64,000 nucleotides of DNA, taken from positions 124,001 through 188,000 of the forward strand of contig NZ_SHLX01000011.1 of the NCBI RefSeq assembly GCF_004764705.1. The letters run 5' to 3'. Origin of the DNA: Paenibacillus cymbidii (lineage in GTDB: Bacteria > Bacillota > Bacilli > Paenibacillales > NBRC-103111). Below the pieces are notes generated by a model that was given only the letters and a program-made list of their open reading frames with translations, ran no database searches and was not told the DNA's origin. Made by a program: the position numbers and the translations under genes. Below, one piece after another: positions 1 to 8,445 of the stretch; the first letter of the stretch is position 1; each line of letters begins with the position of its first letter.

Positions 1-745
1 CCAGCACGTCCGCTTCGTTGTCGCCGGCCAGCAGCGCCGCCGTTGTCTGCTCGCCGTCGACGAACACCGTCGTCGACGGCGAGCCTTCGGCCAACTCGCT
101 TGCCACCTGATGCACGATAAAGCGGTACAACGCGACTTCGCCGGGCGCGACTTTTTTCGCCAACAGCCGGTCGACGTCGAGATCGAGCACGAGGATGGCG
201 CCTTCGGCCTCGATCAGGCTGACCTTCAGCCGGTAGATCAGCGGATATAGGGTCTTGATTTCCACGCTGTTGTCGGACACGATCGCCTGGAGGAAATGGT
301 TGACGACCTGCCGTTTCGTATCGGCGGATACGCTGCGCATCGCCATGTCGGCGAGCGCTTCGGTCCGTTTGGCGTCGAGCTCGCCGGCGACTTTGCCGAG
401 CATGCCGGCCAATTCCTCGCGCACGATCGGCTTGAGCAAATAATCGTTCACGCCGTAGCGGATCGCTTCACGGGCCAGCGCAAACTCGTCGTACCCGGAC
501 AAAATGACGATTTTCCGCTGCGGCGACTGTTCAGCGGCTCGGCGAATAAATTCGAGCCCGTCCATGACCGGCATCTTGATGTCGGTGACGATCAGGTCGA
601 CGGGCGCGGCGGCCAGCGCCTCGAGCGCTTCGCGGCCGTCGCCCGCTTCGGCGCTCACCTGCCAGTCCGGATGCAGCTGCGGAATGACCGCTTTCAAATA
701 CTCCCGCGTTACCGGTTCATCGTCCACTACGAGCACCGTATACAT
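1..745 (-). CDS. AraC/YesN-type response regulator (3' end outside window)
   Basis: The minus-strand frame opens at 745 with a CheY-like receiver: VLVVDDEP at the N-terminus, the phosphoacceptor region VTDIKMPVMDG near residue 55, ILSGYDEF and the KPI lysine near residue 105. A GGGGGTGA ribosome site precedes the start. 248 codons are seen; the frame is still open at position 1, so the C-terminal part is missing. In this family that part is an AraC-type DNA-binding domain, which is inferred here. It follows the sensor kinase on the same strand, so the pair probably forms a YesM/YesN-like system controlling the divergent sugar transporter. Confidence 0.9.
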   Translation of the reverse strand, partial: MYTVLVVDDEPVTREYLKAVIPQLHPDWQVSAEAGDGREALEALAAAPVDLIVTDIKMPVMDGLEFIRRAAEQSPQRKIVILSGYDEFALAREAIRYGVNDYLLKPIVREELAGMLGKVAGELDAKRTEALADMAMRSVSADTKRQVVNHFLQAIVSDNSVEIKTLYPLIYRLKVSLIEAEGAILVLDLDVDRLLAKKVAPGEVALYRFIVHQVASELAEGSPSTTVFVDGEQTTAALLAGDNEADVL

Positions 746-834
746 GGATTCACCCCCATTATGGTCAGCGTAAGCGATACCATCAGCATTTGAAACTAGA
801 AATCACCAGGAACTAGACGGCAGTCCGGTAGGCT

Positions 835-968
835 TAACGGGAAAACCTCCCGTTATTTTTTCATTTTTTGCTGAATAATGAGAAATAACTGGAAAACCTC
901 CCGTTATTTTCGTGCCTTTGTCCACTTTTCGGCTAAATCGCGAAAATTAACGGGAGGTTTTCCTGTTA
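835..968. repeat. Three copies of a 21-bp hairpin repeat, two direct and one inverted
   Basis: Units lie at 835-855, 886-906 and, inverted, 948-968. Unit 1 is a perfect hairpin: TAACGGGA, loop AAACC, TCCCGTTA. The other two have one mismatch in the stem. Units 2 and 3 with their flanks can also pair with each other as a larger stem of about 28 bp. The cluster fills the gap between kinase and regulator. It may be an intergenic repeat family or an mRNA structure; it is not a clear terminator for the minus-strand genes, because the T-runs are on the wrong side. Confidence 0.8.
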
Positions 969-995
969 TTCGCCTAAAGTGGCGTCATCTCCAAG

Positions 996-2816
996 CTACT
1001 CCTCCGGCGGCAGCGCCACTTCGACCGTCGTGCCGGCACCTTCGGCGCTGACGACCGACAAGCCGTAAGCCGCGCCGTACCTTGCTTTGATCCGCCGGTT
1101 GACATTCACCAGCCCGATGCCCGTATGCGGCTCCTGCTTGCCGTCCTTTCGCTCCCGATCGAAGCCGTCGCCGCCTCCTGCGGACACGTCCGCCGCAACC
1201 GGCAACGCCGTACCGGCCGCGGCTTCGTCGGCCGACGCCAGCTTTCCTTGCAAGGCGGCGAGCGCCCGGGCATCCATGCCGAGCCCGTCGTCCGCTACGC
1301 AAATGAGCAGCCGGTCGGCCATTAGCCGCGAATAGACGCGGATCGCGGTCGGCTCCTTCTTCCGCTCGCAGCCGTGGATGACGGCATTCTCCACAATCGG
1401 CTGCAGCAGCAGCGCGGGGATGCGCCTTGCAGCGAGCGCCGGATCGATGTCGAGCGCATAGGTCAGCCTGCCTTCGTACCGGCTGCTCTGGATGCCGAGA
1501 TACGCGTGCAGCAGATCGATTTCCCGCTGCAGCGGCACTTCCTTGTCCCACGTCGTAAGGCTGCGCAGCATGCTGCTCAGCTTGTTGATGTGGTCGATCG
1601 CCTTCTCCTGCTTGCCCGCCTGCATCGTCAAGCTGATCATGTTCAGCGTGTTGAAAATAAAATGCGGCCGAATCTGGTTGAACAGCGTGTTGATTTGCGC
1701 TTCTTTCTGCAGCAGCTTCGCTTCGTATACCTCTTTCACAAGCTGCGTGTTGCGCTGCAGCATGTCGTTGATTTTGGCCATAAGCGCGTTGAACGAAGCG
1801 CCGAGGTAGCCGATTTCGTCCCGCCGGCTGCCGCCGAACTGCACTTCCAGATTGCCGTGTTCGACTTCCTTCATGAGGCGGACGATTGCCAGCAGCGGGC
1901 GCATGAACTGGCGGACGAACAGGAACAGCACTACAATCGCAAGCAACGACGAGGCGACGGCGAACAGGAAGGCGGTGTTGCGCGTATGCATCGCCTGGCG
2001 GTTCATTTCCTTGACCGAGTTGACGGCAACGACTTGCCAGCCGACGCGCGACACGGGAATGGAGCTGACGATGTAACCCGCGCGATTGGCGCTGCCGGCA
2101 ATCGCCTTGTCCTTGTCGCTCGCGGAGTACACGACGTTGTTCTTGTCGTCGAGGATAAGCAGGCCGCCGTCTTCTCCCATGTTCGCCCGCGAGCTGATGT
2201 CGACGATGCCGTTGTAGTTGGCGTCGACCTTGATGACGCCGAGCACCTGCTGCGTGCGGGTGCTGACCAGCCGCCGGACGACGGAGATGACGCTGACGCT
2301 CTGGTCGCCGCCGATCTGCTGCATGTGCGACGGGACGAATACATAATCCTGGGTATTCATCGCTTCCCGGTACCAATCGCTGTTCTGCGGATTCGTCTCC
2401 TGGCTGCCGCCCGAAGGAATGCGCCCGCTCGAATACGTTTCGTCGGTAATGATCGAGACGCGCAAAATATCCTTGCGCGGATAAATCATCATTTCCTCCA
2501 AATATGTTTCGACCAGCCTGCGTTTGTTGAGTTCCTCCAGCTCGCTGTCCGGGCCGTCCTGCTCGAGCGCGGCCATTACGCCGGCGTTGCGGTAAGGCGC
2601 CAGTGTCAGACGGAACAGGTCGTCCAGGTAGGTATCGATATTCAGCGACACCTGCTCGATGATCTGGTTCACCTTGTCCGTCGACTGGCGTTCAAAATCT
2701 TTCGTATACTGCGTGTAGGACAAATACGATTCGACGAAAACGGAGCCGAGAATAAGCAGGGCGGTTATCGTCAACAGCTTGAGCTTGACGCTCCAGTCGC
2801 GGTATTTTTTGACCAT
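996..2816 (-). CDS. YesM-type sensor histidine kinase
   Basis: 606-aa membrane kinase. A first membrane segment lies near residues 13-33, followed by an extracytoplasmic Cache-like region, a second membrane segment near residues 280-302 and a HAMP linker. Then comes a His_kinase block with the phosphoacceptor motif QIRPHFIFNTLN and a C-terminal HATPase with PIVENAVIHG, DDGLGM and TGIGLVNVNRR. This layout is typical of LytS/YesM kinases that sense extracellular sugars. It is divergent from the transporter operon and lies 250 bp upstream of the response regulator. Confidence 0.93.
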   Translation of the reverse strand: MVKKYRDWSVKLKLLTITALLILGSVFVESYLSYTQYTKDFERQSTDKVNQIIEQVSLNIDTYLDDLFRLTLAPYRNAGVMAALEQDGPDSELEELNKRRLVETYLEEMMIYPRKDILRVSIITDETYSSGRIPSGGSQETNPQNSDWYREAMNTQDYVFVPSHMQQIGGDQSVSVISVVRRLVSTRTQQVLGVIKVDANYNGIVDISSRANMGEDGGLLILDDKNNVVYSASDKDKAIAGSANRAGYIVSSIPVSRVGWQVVAVNSVKEMNRQAMHTRNTAFLFAVASSLLAIVVLFLFVRQFMRPLLAIVRLMKEVEHGNLEVQFGGSRRDEIGYLGASFNALMAKINDMLQRNTQLVKEVYEAKLLQKEAQINTLFNQIRPHFIFNTLNMISLTMQAGKQEKAIDHINKLSSMLRSLTTWDKEVPLQREIDLLHAYLGIQSSRYEGRLTYALDIDPALAARRIPALLLQPIVENAVIHGCERKKEPTAIRVYSRLMADRLLICVADDGLGMDARALAALQGKLASADEAAAGTALPVAADVSAGGGDGFDRERKDGKQEPHTGIGLVNVNRRIKARYGAAYGLSVVSAEGAGTTVEVALPPEE

Positions 2817-2864
2817 GGCCGGGTCCTCGCCCCTTTCGCTTCATACCGCTCTATTAATGGTATA

Positions 2865-2878
2865 CGATAGCGCTTGCG
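2865..2878. promoter_or_regulatory. Possible catabolite-responsive (cre-like) palindrome
   Basis: CGATAGCGCTTGCG in the divergent gap between kinase and transporter matches the Bacillus cre core (TGAAAGCGCTTTCA) at 10 of 14 positions. The central AGCGCTT is intact. The position would suit CcpA control of sugar uptake, but the match is imperfect and this is a weak call. Confidence 0.25.
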
Positions 2879-3048
2879 ATCTGTAAACCGGATGTGCGGA
2901 ACTGGGGGCGAATTGTGAAAAAAACGTACCATCAGCAGCGATTTCCGGTATTTCGCGGCGAAGAGGGGCCGGTTATGATGAAGGGGCAGATCAGCATTTC
3001 GAGGGGTTGGCCGTCAGCGGCCCAAACAATCGTTAAGGAGGAAATCCC

Positions 3049-4416
3049 GTGGTTCGCAAAAGCATGCTCGTTTCGCTCGGCTTGATCGTTATGGCGGGAA
3101 GCGTCGCCGCTTGCGGCGGCGGCGGCGGCAAAGACAAGGCGGCCGCCAGCGCCACGCCGGCGCAATCGGCGAAACCGTCCGCATCCGCTTCCGCATCGCC
3201 GTCCGAAGCGCCTAAAGAGAAGGTGAAGCTGAAGTTTTTCACCGGCAAGGTGGAGACGGTCGACCTGATGAACGACCTGATCGCCAAGTTCAACAAAGAG
3301 AATCCGAACATCACGGTCGAGCAGGAATACCAGAAGGACGCCAGCAACGTCATCAAGGTGAAGTTTGCCTCCGGCGACGTACCGGACATTACGACTGTCG
3401 TTTCCCAGGATTACATCGATCAGGGCAAATACCTCGACTTGTCCGGCGAGTCGTTCTGGTCGCGCGTGGTTCCGGCAATCAAGGACTTGTCCACCGACGT
3501 CAAAACCGGCAAACAGTTCAAAGTCGCAACGAACATGACGATGGGCGGCATTTTCTACAACAAAAAAATATTCGCCGAGCTCGGCCTGAAGGAAGCGCTC
3601 ACCTGGGCGGACTTCAAGCAAAATCTGGCGACGGTGAAGGCGAAAAAGCCCGACGTGACGCCGATGTTCCTCGCCGGCAAAGATTCGTGGACGCTCGGCC
3701 ATCTGATCGAGTTTATGGCGCACGGCGTGATCAAGCAGCAGTACGGCGTCAATCCGTCGCGGCTGGCGTTCATCAACAACGACGCGAGCAAGCTGTCGTT
3801 CGACAAGCCGGGCGGCGCGATCGACGCTTTTGCCGGCCGGCTGCTGGAGCTGAAGAACGACGGCCTGATCAACAAGGACGCGCTGACGGCGACGTACGAC
3901 AACCAGAAGGAAACGTTCGTCGCGGGCAAAACGGCGGTCATCAGCCAGGGCATGTGGGTGCTCGGCGACTTGCTGACGCTGAAGCCGGCGATCAAGGACG
4001 ATATCGGATTCAGCCCGTTCCCGGCAATTGTCGACGGCACGAAGCCGGTAGTGTTGTCGGCGGAGGATTCCTCCTATGCCATTACGTCCGGTTCGAAGCA
4101 TCCGGCGGAAGCGAAGAAGTTTCTCGAGTTTCTGTTCAAGCCGGAAAATCTGAAAGCGTACAGCGAATTTCTCAAATCGCCGCCGGCGTTTACGGACGTC
4201 TCCGCGGACTGGGGACCGCTGAAGGACCAGGCGGCTGCCGCGCTCAAGACGGGCGTCAACATCGCTTTCACCGACACGCCTTCCGGCTTCTCCGGCGACG
4301 ATGCCGGCCGGATGGTGCAGGAGCTGCTGGCGGGCAAATACGCGGCTTCGCTCGATTTTGCCAAGGCGTACAAGGACGCTTGGGACAAAGCCTGGAACGC
4401 CACGAACAAAAAATAG
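3049..4416 (+). CDS. Carbohydrate ABC transporter substrate-binding lipoprotein
   Basis: 455 aa with a GTG start behind AAGGAGG at 3035-3041. The signal peptide ends in a lipobox (GSVAAC, Cys22), followed by a glycine-rich and Ala/Ser-rich linker. The mature part is a family 1 solute-binding protein: NDLIAKFNKENPNITVE, FASGDVPDI, GIFYNKKIFAELGL and a C-terminal AYKDAWDKAW. It should deliver sugar to the two permeases directly downstream. An ATPase gene is absent, as is usual for this class, which shares an MsmX-like ATPase. Confidence 0.95.
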   Translation: MVRKSMLVSLGLIVMAGSVAACGGGGGKDKAAASATPAQSAKPSASASASPSEAPKEKVKLKFFTGKVETVDLMNDLIAKFNKENPNITVEQEYQKDASNVIKVKFASGDVPDITTVVSQDYIDQGKYLDLSGESFWSRVVPAIKDLSTDVKTGKQFKVATNMTMGGIFYNKKIFAELGLKEALTWADFKQNLATVKAKKPDVTPMFLAGKDSWTLGHLIEFMAHGVIKQQYGVNPSRLAFINNDASKLSFDKPGGAIDAFAGRLLELKNDGLINKDALTATYDNQKETFVAGKTAVISQGMWVLGDLLTLKPAIKDDIGFSPFPAIVDGTKPVVLSAEDSSYAITSGSKHPAEAKKFLEFLFKPENLKAYSEFLKSPPAFTDVSADWGPLKDQAAAALKTGVNIAFTDTPSGFSGDDAGRMVQELLAGKYAASLDFAKAYKDAWDKAWNATNKK

Positions 4417-4481
4417 GCGCCGTTCGGCGGAGCGCGCCGGACACGCAGAAGTTTGCGATTAACCGTTAGGAGAAACGAGCC

Positions 4482-5363
4482 ATGCGCGCGATGCTGAAAC
4501 GGAACGCCCAGTTGCACAAGTTCATGGCCGTACCCGCCATTCTGCTGTTTGCCTTCTTCTTCATCTATCCGCTGCTGCGGGGGATCGGCATCAGCCTGAC
4601 CGATTCGAACGGCGTAACGACGCCGCATTTCGTCGGGCTGGACAATTTTGTCCAATTCTGGCATGACGAGCGGGCGCGCACGGATGTGCGGAATACGGTG
4701 TATTTTGCGCTCGGCAGCGCGCCGCTGCTGAACGTGTTCGGGCTGCTGTACGCGCTGCTGCTCGACCGCAAGTTTCCGCTCAAAGGCGCGGTGCGCGCCA
4801 TCGTCTATTTGCCGGCCGTCATCAGTCCGCTGATTATGGGTTACGTCTGGTATTTCATGCTGCAGCCTGGGCGCGGTTTCCTGTTCCACGCGCTGGAGCA
4901 GCTGAAGCTCGGCTTCCTGAGCGGCAATTGGCTCGGCGACAGCAGCACCGCGCTGCTTGTTATCATCGTCGTCAACGTCTGGCAGTTCGTCGGCCTGACG
5001 ATGGTCATTTATTTGGCGGGGCTGCAGTCGATTCCCGGCGAGCTGTACGAGGCGGCGACTATCGACGGCGCCGGTTACGCCGCCCGGCTGCGGTATGTGA
5101 CGCTGCCGCTTCTGTATCCGTCGATTCAAATCAACGTCGTGACGAACATTATCGGTTCGCTGTCGGTGTTCGACGTCATCGTCGCGATGACAGACGGCGG
5201 ACCGGGCTACAGCACGGAGTCGCTGAGCCTTTACATCCTGCGCATGCTGTACGGCAGCTTCACCGGCTACTCCACCGCGGTCGCGCTGATTTTGTTCGTG
5301 CTGATCATCGTTCCGGTCGGCCTGTTCCTGCGGCTGACCAAATCCCGCGAGTATGAACTGTAA
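4482..5363 (+). CDS. Sugar ABC transporter permease, MalF-like
   Basis: 293-aa membrane protein with six hydrophobic segments. The cytoplasmic EAA loop is seen as ELYEAATIDGAGYAARLRYVTLPLL, the site of contact with the ATPase. It begins 65 bp after the binding protein with an AGGAG site and pairs with the next gene to form the transmembrane channel. Confidence 0.95.
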   Translation: MRAMLKRNAQLHKFMAVPAILLFAFFFIYPLLRGIGISLTDSNGVTTPHFVGLDNFVQFWHDERARTDVRNTVYFALGSAPLLNVFGLLYALLLDRKFPLKGAVRAIVYLPAVISPLIMGYVWYFMLQPGRGFLFHALEQLKLGFLSGNWLGDSSTALLVIIVVNVWQFVGLTMVIYLAGLQSIPGELYEAATIDGAGYAARLRYVTLPLLYPSIQINVVTNIIGSLSVFDVIVAMTDGGPGYSTESLSLYILRMLYGSFTGYSTAVALILFVLIIVPVGLFLRLTKSREYEL

Positions 5364-5375
5364 GAGGTCGACGAT

Positions 5376-6197
5376 ATGAAATCATGGGCATCCGTTCTGC
5401 GGTTCGCCGCCATCGGCGCGATCGTGCTCGTTTCGCTGGTGCCGTTCTACGCGCTGCTGTATTTGTCGCTGAAAACGCCGACGCGCACGTTTTTCGACGG
5501 CGCTCTGCTGGCGCCCGACTTCCATGTCGCCAATTTCGCGGATGCATGGCAGCGCTCGAACATCGGCCTGGCCATGGTCAACTCGCTTGTCATCACTGTC
5601 TGCGCCGTTGCGCTTGTCGTCGCGCTGGCCGCATCCGCCGGCTATTCGATCGCACGCTTCAACCATGCGGCGAACCGGGCGATTCATACGATCTTTCTCG
5701 TTTGTCTGACCATTCCCGCGATCATCATCACCGTTCCGCTGTATACGCTGATGCGCGCGATTGGCGGCATCAATACGCATTGGGCGATGATTTTGCTGAT
5801 GGCGTCGGGAGCGATGCCGTTCGCCGTGTTCCTGTATACCGGCTTCGTGCGTACGCTGCCGCGCGAAGTGGAGGAATCGGCGATTATCGACGGGTGTTCG
5901 CCATTCGGCGCGTTCTGGCGGGTGACGTTTGCGCTGCTGCGCCCGGCGACGGCCGCCGTCGTCATCCTGCAGGGGCTCGGCATCTGGAACAACTACGGGC
6001 AGGCGGTATTTTTCCTGCAAAGCCAGTCGATGCGCACGATCCCGCTGGCCGTGTCGATGTTTTTCCAGCAGTACGGGGCCAAGTGGCATCTGATGGCCGC
6101 GGCCGCCATGATCGGGCTCGCGCCGGCGGTGCTGGCGTTTCTGATCTTCCAGCGATTCTTCATCAAAGGCATTACGGCAGGCGCCGTGAAGGGATGA
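5376..6197 (+). CDS. Sugar ABC transporter permease, MalG-like
   Basis: 273 aa and about six membrane segments. The EAA motif is present as EVEESAIIDGCSPFGAFWRV. The family C-terminal sequence FIKGITAGAVKG is intact. It begins 12 bp after the first permease and is followed after 6 bp by the GH66 gene, so all four genes should be one transcript. Confidence 0.95.
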   Translation: MKSWASVLRFAAIGAIVLVSLVPFYALLYLSLKTPTRTFFDGALLAPDFHVANFADAWQRSNIGLAMVNSLVITVCAVALVVALAASAGYSIARFNHAANRAIHTIFLVCLTIPAIIITVPLYTLMRAIGGINTHWAMILLMASGAMPFAVFLYTGFVRTLPREVEESAIIDGCSPFGAFWRVTFALLRPATAAVVILQGLGIWNNYGQAVFFLQSQSMRTIPLAVSMFFQQYGAKWHLMAAAAMIGLAPAVLAFLIFQRFFIKGITAGAVKG

Positions 6198-6203
6198 TGC
6201 AGC

Positions 6204-7925
6204 ATGGAGCGAACCGCTCCTTATATTCGCGATCTGTATCCGGCGAAAGCGCAGTTTCGCAGCGGCGAACCGGCCGTAATGACAGTAGAGTTGTTCAATC
6301 CGGGCGACGAGGCGGTTGCGCTCGTCGTTCGGCTGACGATTGCGGCGGCGACGGAAACGGTTGCCGTGCTGACGCGGGAGGCGGTCGTTGCCCCGGACGC
6401 TGCGCTTGTCTTCGACATCGAAGCCGGCTGTTTCGAGGCCGATTTGGCCGGCTTCGGCGCCGACGCCGAGCTGCGGGAGCGCGGCGAGCTTATCGATGCG
6501 CTCTCCGGCGCTTTCGACGTCGCCAGCGACTGGCGGCGGTCGACGCGGTACGGTTTTCTCAGCGATTTTGCCGCAGCCGAGCTTGGCGACGGCGAAGACG
6601 TGCGTAGCATGTGCAAGCTGCACCTGAATCTGGTGCAGTTCTACGACTGGATGTATCGGCACGACGAACTGGTCGCCGCCGAGGACGACTATACCGATCT
6701 GATGGGCCGGCAGGTCAGCCTGCCCGTCGTTCGCGAGAAGATTGCGCTCTGCCACGAGCGCGGCATGAAGGCGGTCGCTTACGGCGCGGTGTATGCGGCA
6801 AGCCGCGAATTTGCCGAGCGCCATCCGGATTGGGCGCTGTATACGAGCGGCGGCGAGCCGTTCGATTTTATCGGCATCTTCCGGATCATGAACATCGCCC
6901 CCGATTCGCCGTGGAGCGAGCATATCGTCTCGCAATATCGCCAGGCGGTGGAACGAGTCGGCTTTGACGGCATTCACATGGACACGTACGGTTTTCCGAA
7001 AACGGCGCTGTCTCGCCTCGGCGGTGTGGAGCGGGTCGAGCGGCTGGCGGACCATTTTCCCGTGCTGATCGACCGTACCCGAAAGTCGCTGGAGGAGGCG
7101 GCCGACGACGTTTGCCTGATTTTCAACAACGTTGGCAACTGGCCGGTCGACACGGTGGCGCTTGCGGCGCAGGACGCGATTTACGTCGAGGTGTGGAAGC
7201 CGTACGAACGGTACCACCATATTCGCGACATCGTGCGCTGGGCGGACCATCTCGGCAATGGCAAAAACGTCATCCTTGCCGCCTACCTGAAGCCGTTCCG
7301 CGTGCCCGGCGAAGGCGGCGCTGCCGGGGCGGAGAACGCCGCGCTGCTGCTGACCGCCGTTGTGACGGCACATGGCGCCTACCATCTGCTGCTCGGCGAA
7401 AACGGCGGCGTGCTGACGCAAGGCTACTATGTCGACCATTCGCCGATCGGCGCCGCGTTTATGCGGAAGATGCGCGACTACTACGATTATATCGTGCGAT
7501 ACGTTCACATTTGGTATGACAAAAGGTTGCGCGACGTATCGATGACGCACGCGGACGGAGACAACGAGGAGTATATGTTCTCCGGTTTCCCTTACAGTAT
7601 GTATGGCGAAGCCGGCAAAGTGTGGATCGTCGTCCGCGAGCACGAGCGCCGCAAAGCGATTCATTTCATCAATTTGACCGTCGCGGCCGACGATTGCTGG
7701 AACGAGGCAAAAGCGGCGACGCCGGAGGTGGAAGGGAGGATTGTGCGGATCGCGGTTGAAAGCCGAGCCGTGTTGGCGTTCCGTGCCAGTCCGGACGTTG
7801 CCAGGGGCAAGCCGGTTTTGCTCGAGCCGGCGTACGAGGTCGGCAAGCGCGGCTTGACGGCGATCTTCGCGCTTCCGGCGCTGAACGTCTGGGATTCGCT
7901 GGTGCTGGAGTTTGGTGGCGATTAG
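6204..7925 (+). CDS. Cytoplasmic GH66-family enzyme (dextranase / cycloisomaltooligosaccharide-type)
   Basis: 573 aa. An N-terminal beta-sandwich-like region (about 1-105) is followed by a TIM-barrel glycosidase. The GH66 signature LVQFYDWMYRHDEL lies near residues 143-156. The predicted nucleophile is Asp260 in GFDGIHMDTYG and the predicted acid/base is Glu329 in AIYVEVW; their 69-residue spacing matches characterised GH66 enzymes. There is no signal peptide, so the enzyme should act inside the cell on alpha-1,6-glucans or cyclic isomaltooligosaccharides brought in by the transporter. Whether it hydrolyses or transglycosylates cannot be told from sequence. Confidence 0.88.
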   Translation: MERTAPYIRDLYPAKAQFRSGEPAVMTVELFNPGDEAVALVVRLTIAAATETVAVLTREAVVAPDAALVFDIEAGCFEADLAGFGADAELRERGELIDALSGAFDVASDWRRSTRYGFLSDFAAAELGDGEDVRSMCKLHLNLVQFYDWMYRHDELVAAEDDYTDLMGRQVSLPVVREKIALCHERGMKAVAYGAVYAASREFAERHPDWALYTSGGEPFDFIGIFRIMNIAPDSPWSEHIVSQYRQAVERVGFDGIHMDTYGFPKTALSRLGGVERVERLADHFPVLIDRTRKSLEEAADDVCLIFNNVGNWPVDTVALAAQDAIYVEVWKPYERYHHIRDIVRWADHLGNGKNVILAAYLKPFRVPGEGGAAGAENAALLLTAVVTAHGAYHLLLGENGGVLTQGYYVDHSPIGAAFMRKMRDYYDYIVRYVHIWYDKRLRDVSMTHADGDNEEYMFSGFPYSMYGEAGKVWIVVREHERRKAIHFINLTVAADDCWNEAKAATPEVEGRIVRIAVESRAVLAFRASPDVARGKPVLLEPAYEVGKRGLTAIFALPALNVWDSLVLEFGGD

Positions 7926-7997
7926 CCCGCGATTGTTTGCCGGGCGCTCTTCTTGACGGCAGCGGCGGTTGTGACTTTTATCACTGCCGCGCCGCGG

Positions 7998-8041
7998 CCT
8001 TTTCGTTACACTGAAGCCATCACCTCACATTAACGAAAAGG
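7998..8041. repeat. 11-bp perfect inverted repeat upstream of a small membrane protein gene
   Basis: CCTTTTCGTTA (7998-8008) and TAACGAAAAGG (8031-8041) are perfect inverted copies with 22 bp between. They end 12 bp before the start codon of the 51-aa ORF. They could be an operator or an mRNA hairpin hiding the ribosome site. No matching protein was recognised. Confidence 0.6.
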
Positions 8042-8053
8042 CGGTCGATCGAG

Positions 8054-8209
8054 ATGAACGCACAACAAACCAATACGAAAGCGCCCCTGGCGGGGCTTGT
8101 GACGCTGATCGTGCTGATGGCGCTGCTTCTGTTGTCCCCGGTGTTATACTTCATGATTCAACTGCTGCTCGGCAACGAAAGCTTGTTCGCCATCAACGGG
8201 TATAAATGA
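8054..8209 (+). CDS. Small single-pass membrane protein, 51 aa
   Basis: A short polar N-terminus (MNAQQTNTKAPLAG) is followed by a long hydrophobic stretch over residues 14-38, then GNESLFAINGYK and a TGA stop. The ribosome site is weak (AAAGGCGG, about 9 bp upstream). It is a plausible small membrane peptide; the family is not recognised. The rest of 7926-8445 holds only the inverted repeat and a terminator. Confidence 0.5.
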   Translation: MNAQQTNTKAPLAGLVTLIVLMALLLLSPVLYFMIQLLLGNESLFAINGYK

Positions 8210-8364
8210 CGCCGGAAAACGGCAGCGCAGCGGCTTCGACGGTTTGCAGCTGAAAAGCCTTGGAATCGGCAACGCGGATTCCGGGGCCTTTTCGCGCGGA
8301 AAAATGTATTCGAAATAAATAAGCCATATTTCATTGGCTAGATTGGCACTAAGCTGCTGAATTG

Positions 8365-8394
8365 CCGCTGCCGTATTGGGCAGCGGTATTTTTT
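8365..8394 (+). terminator. Intrinsic terminator
   Basis: The stem CCGCTGCC/GGCAGCGG (8365-8372, 8379-8386) has a 6-nt loop and is followed by TATTTTTT. It ends transcripts coming from the small membrane gene and perhaps from the transporter operon. Confidence 0.75.
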
Positions 8395-8445
8395 GTCTTT
8401 TCGCAGGGGATAGTAAGCGTAATCCCAACAGAAGGAGCAGATGCC

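Noticed and set aside
985..2376. 463-codon minus-strand ORF within the kinase gene
   Set aside because: Shadow frame; Arg/Ala-rich translation without domains. The 606-aa kinase in another frame is certain.
1374..2870. 498-codon plus-strand ORF opposite the kinase
   Set aside because: Antisense shadow caused by high GC; no domain, no ribosome site.
5382..7664. 760-codon minus-strand ORF
   Set aside because: Antisense to the permease and GH66 genes; low-complexity composition typical of shadow frames.
8362..8445. Upstream extension of the CAP protein
   Set aside because: It would start inside a terminator and lacks a ribosome site; ATG 8446 has GAAGGAG and a proper signal peptide.
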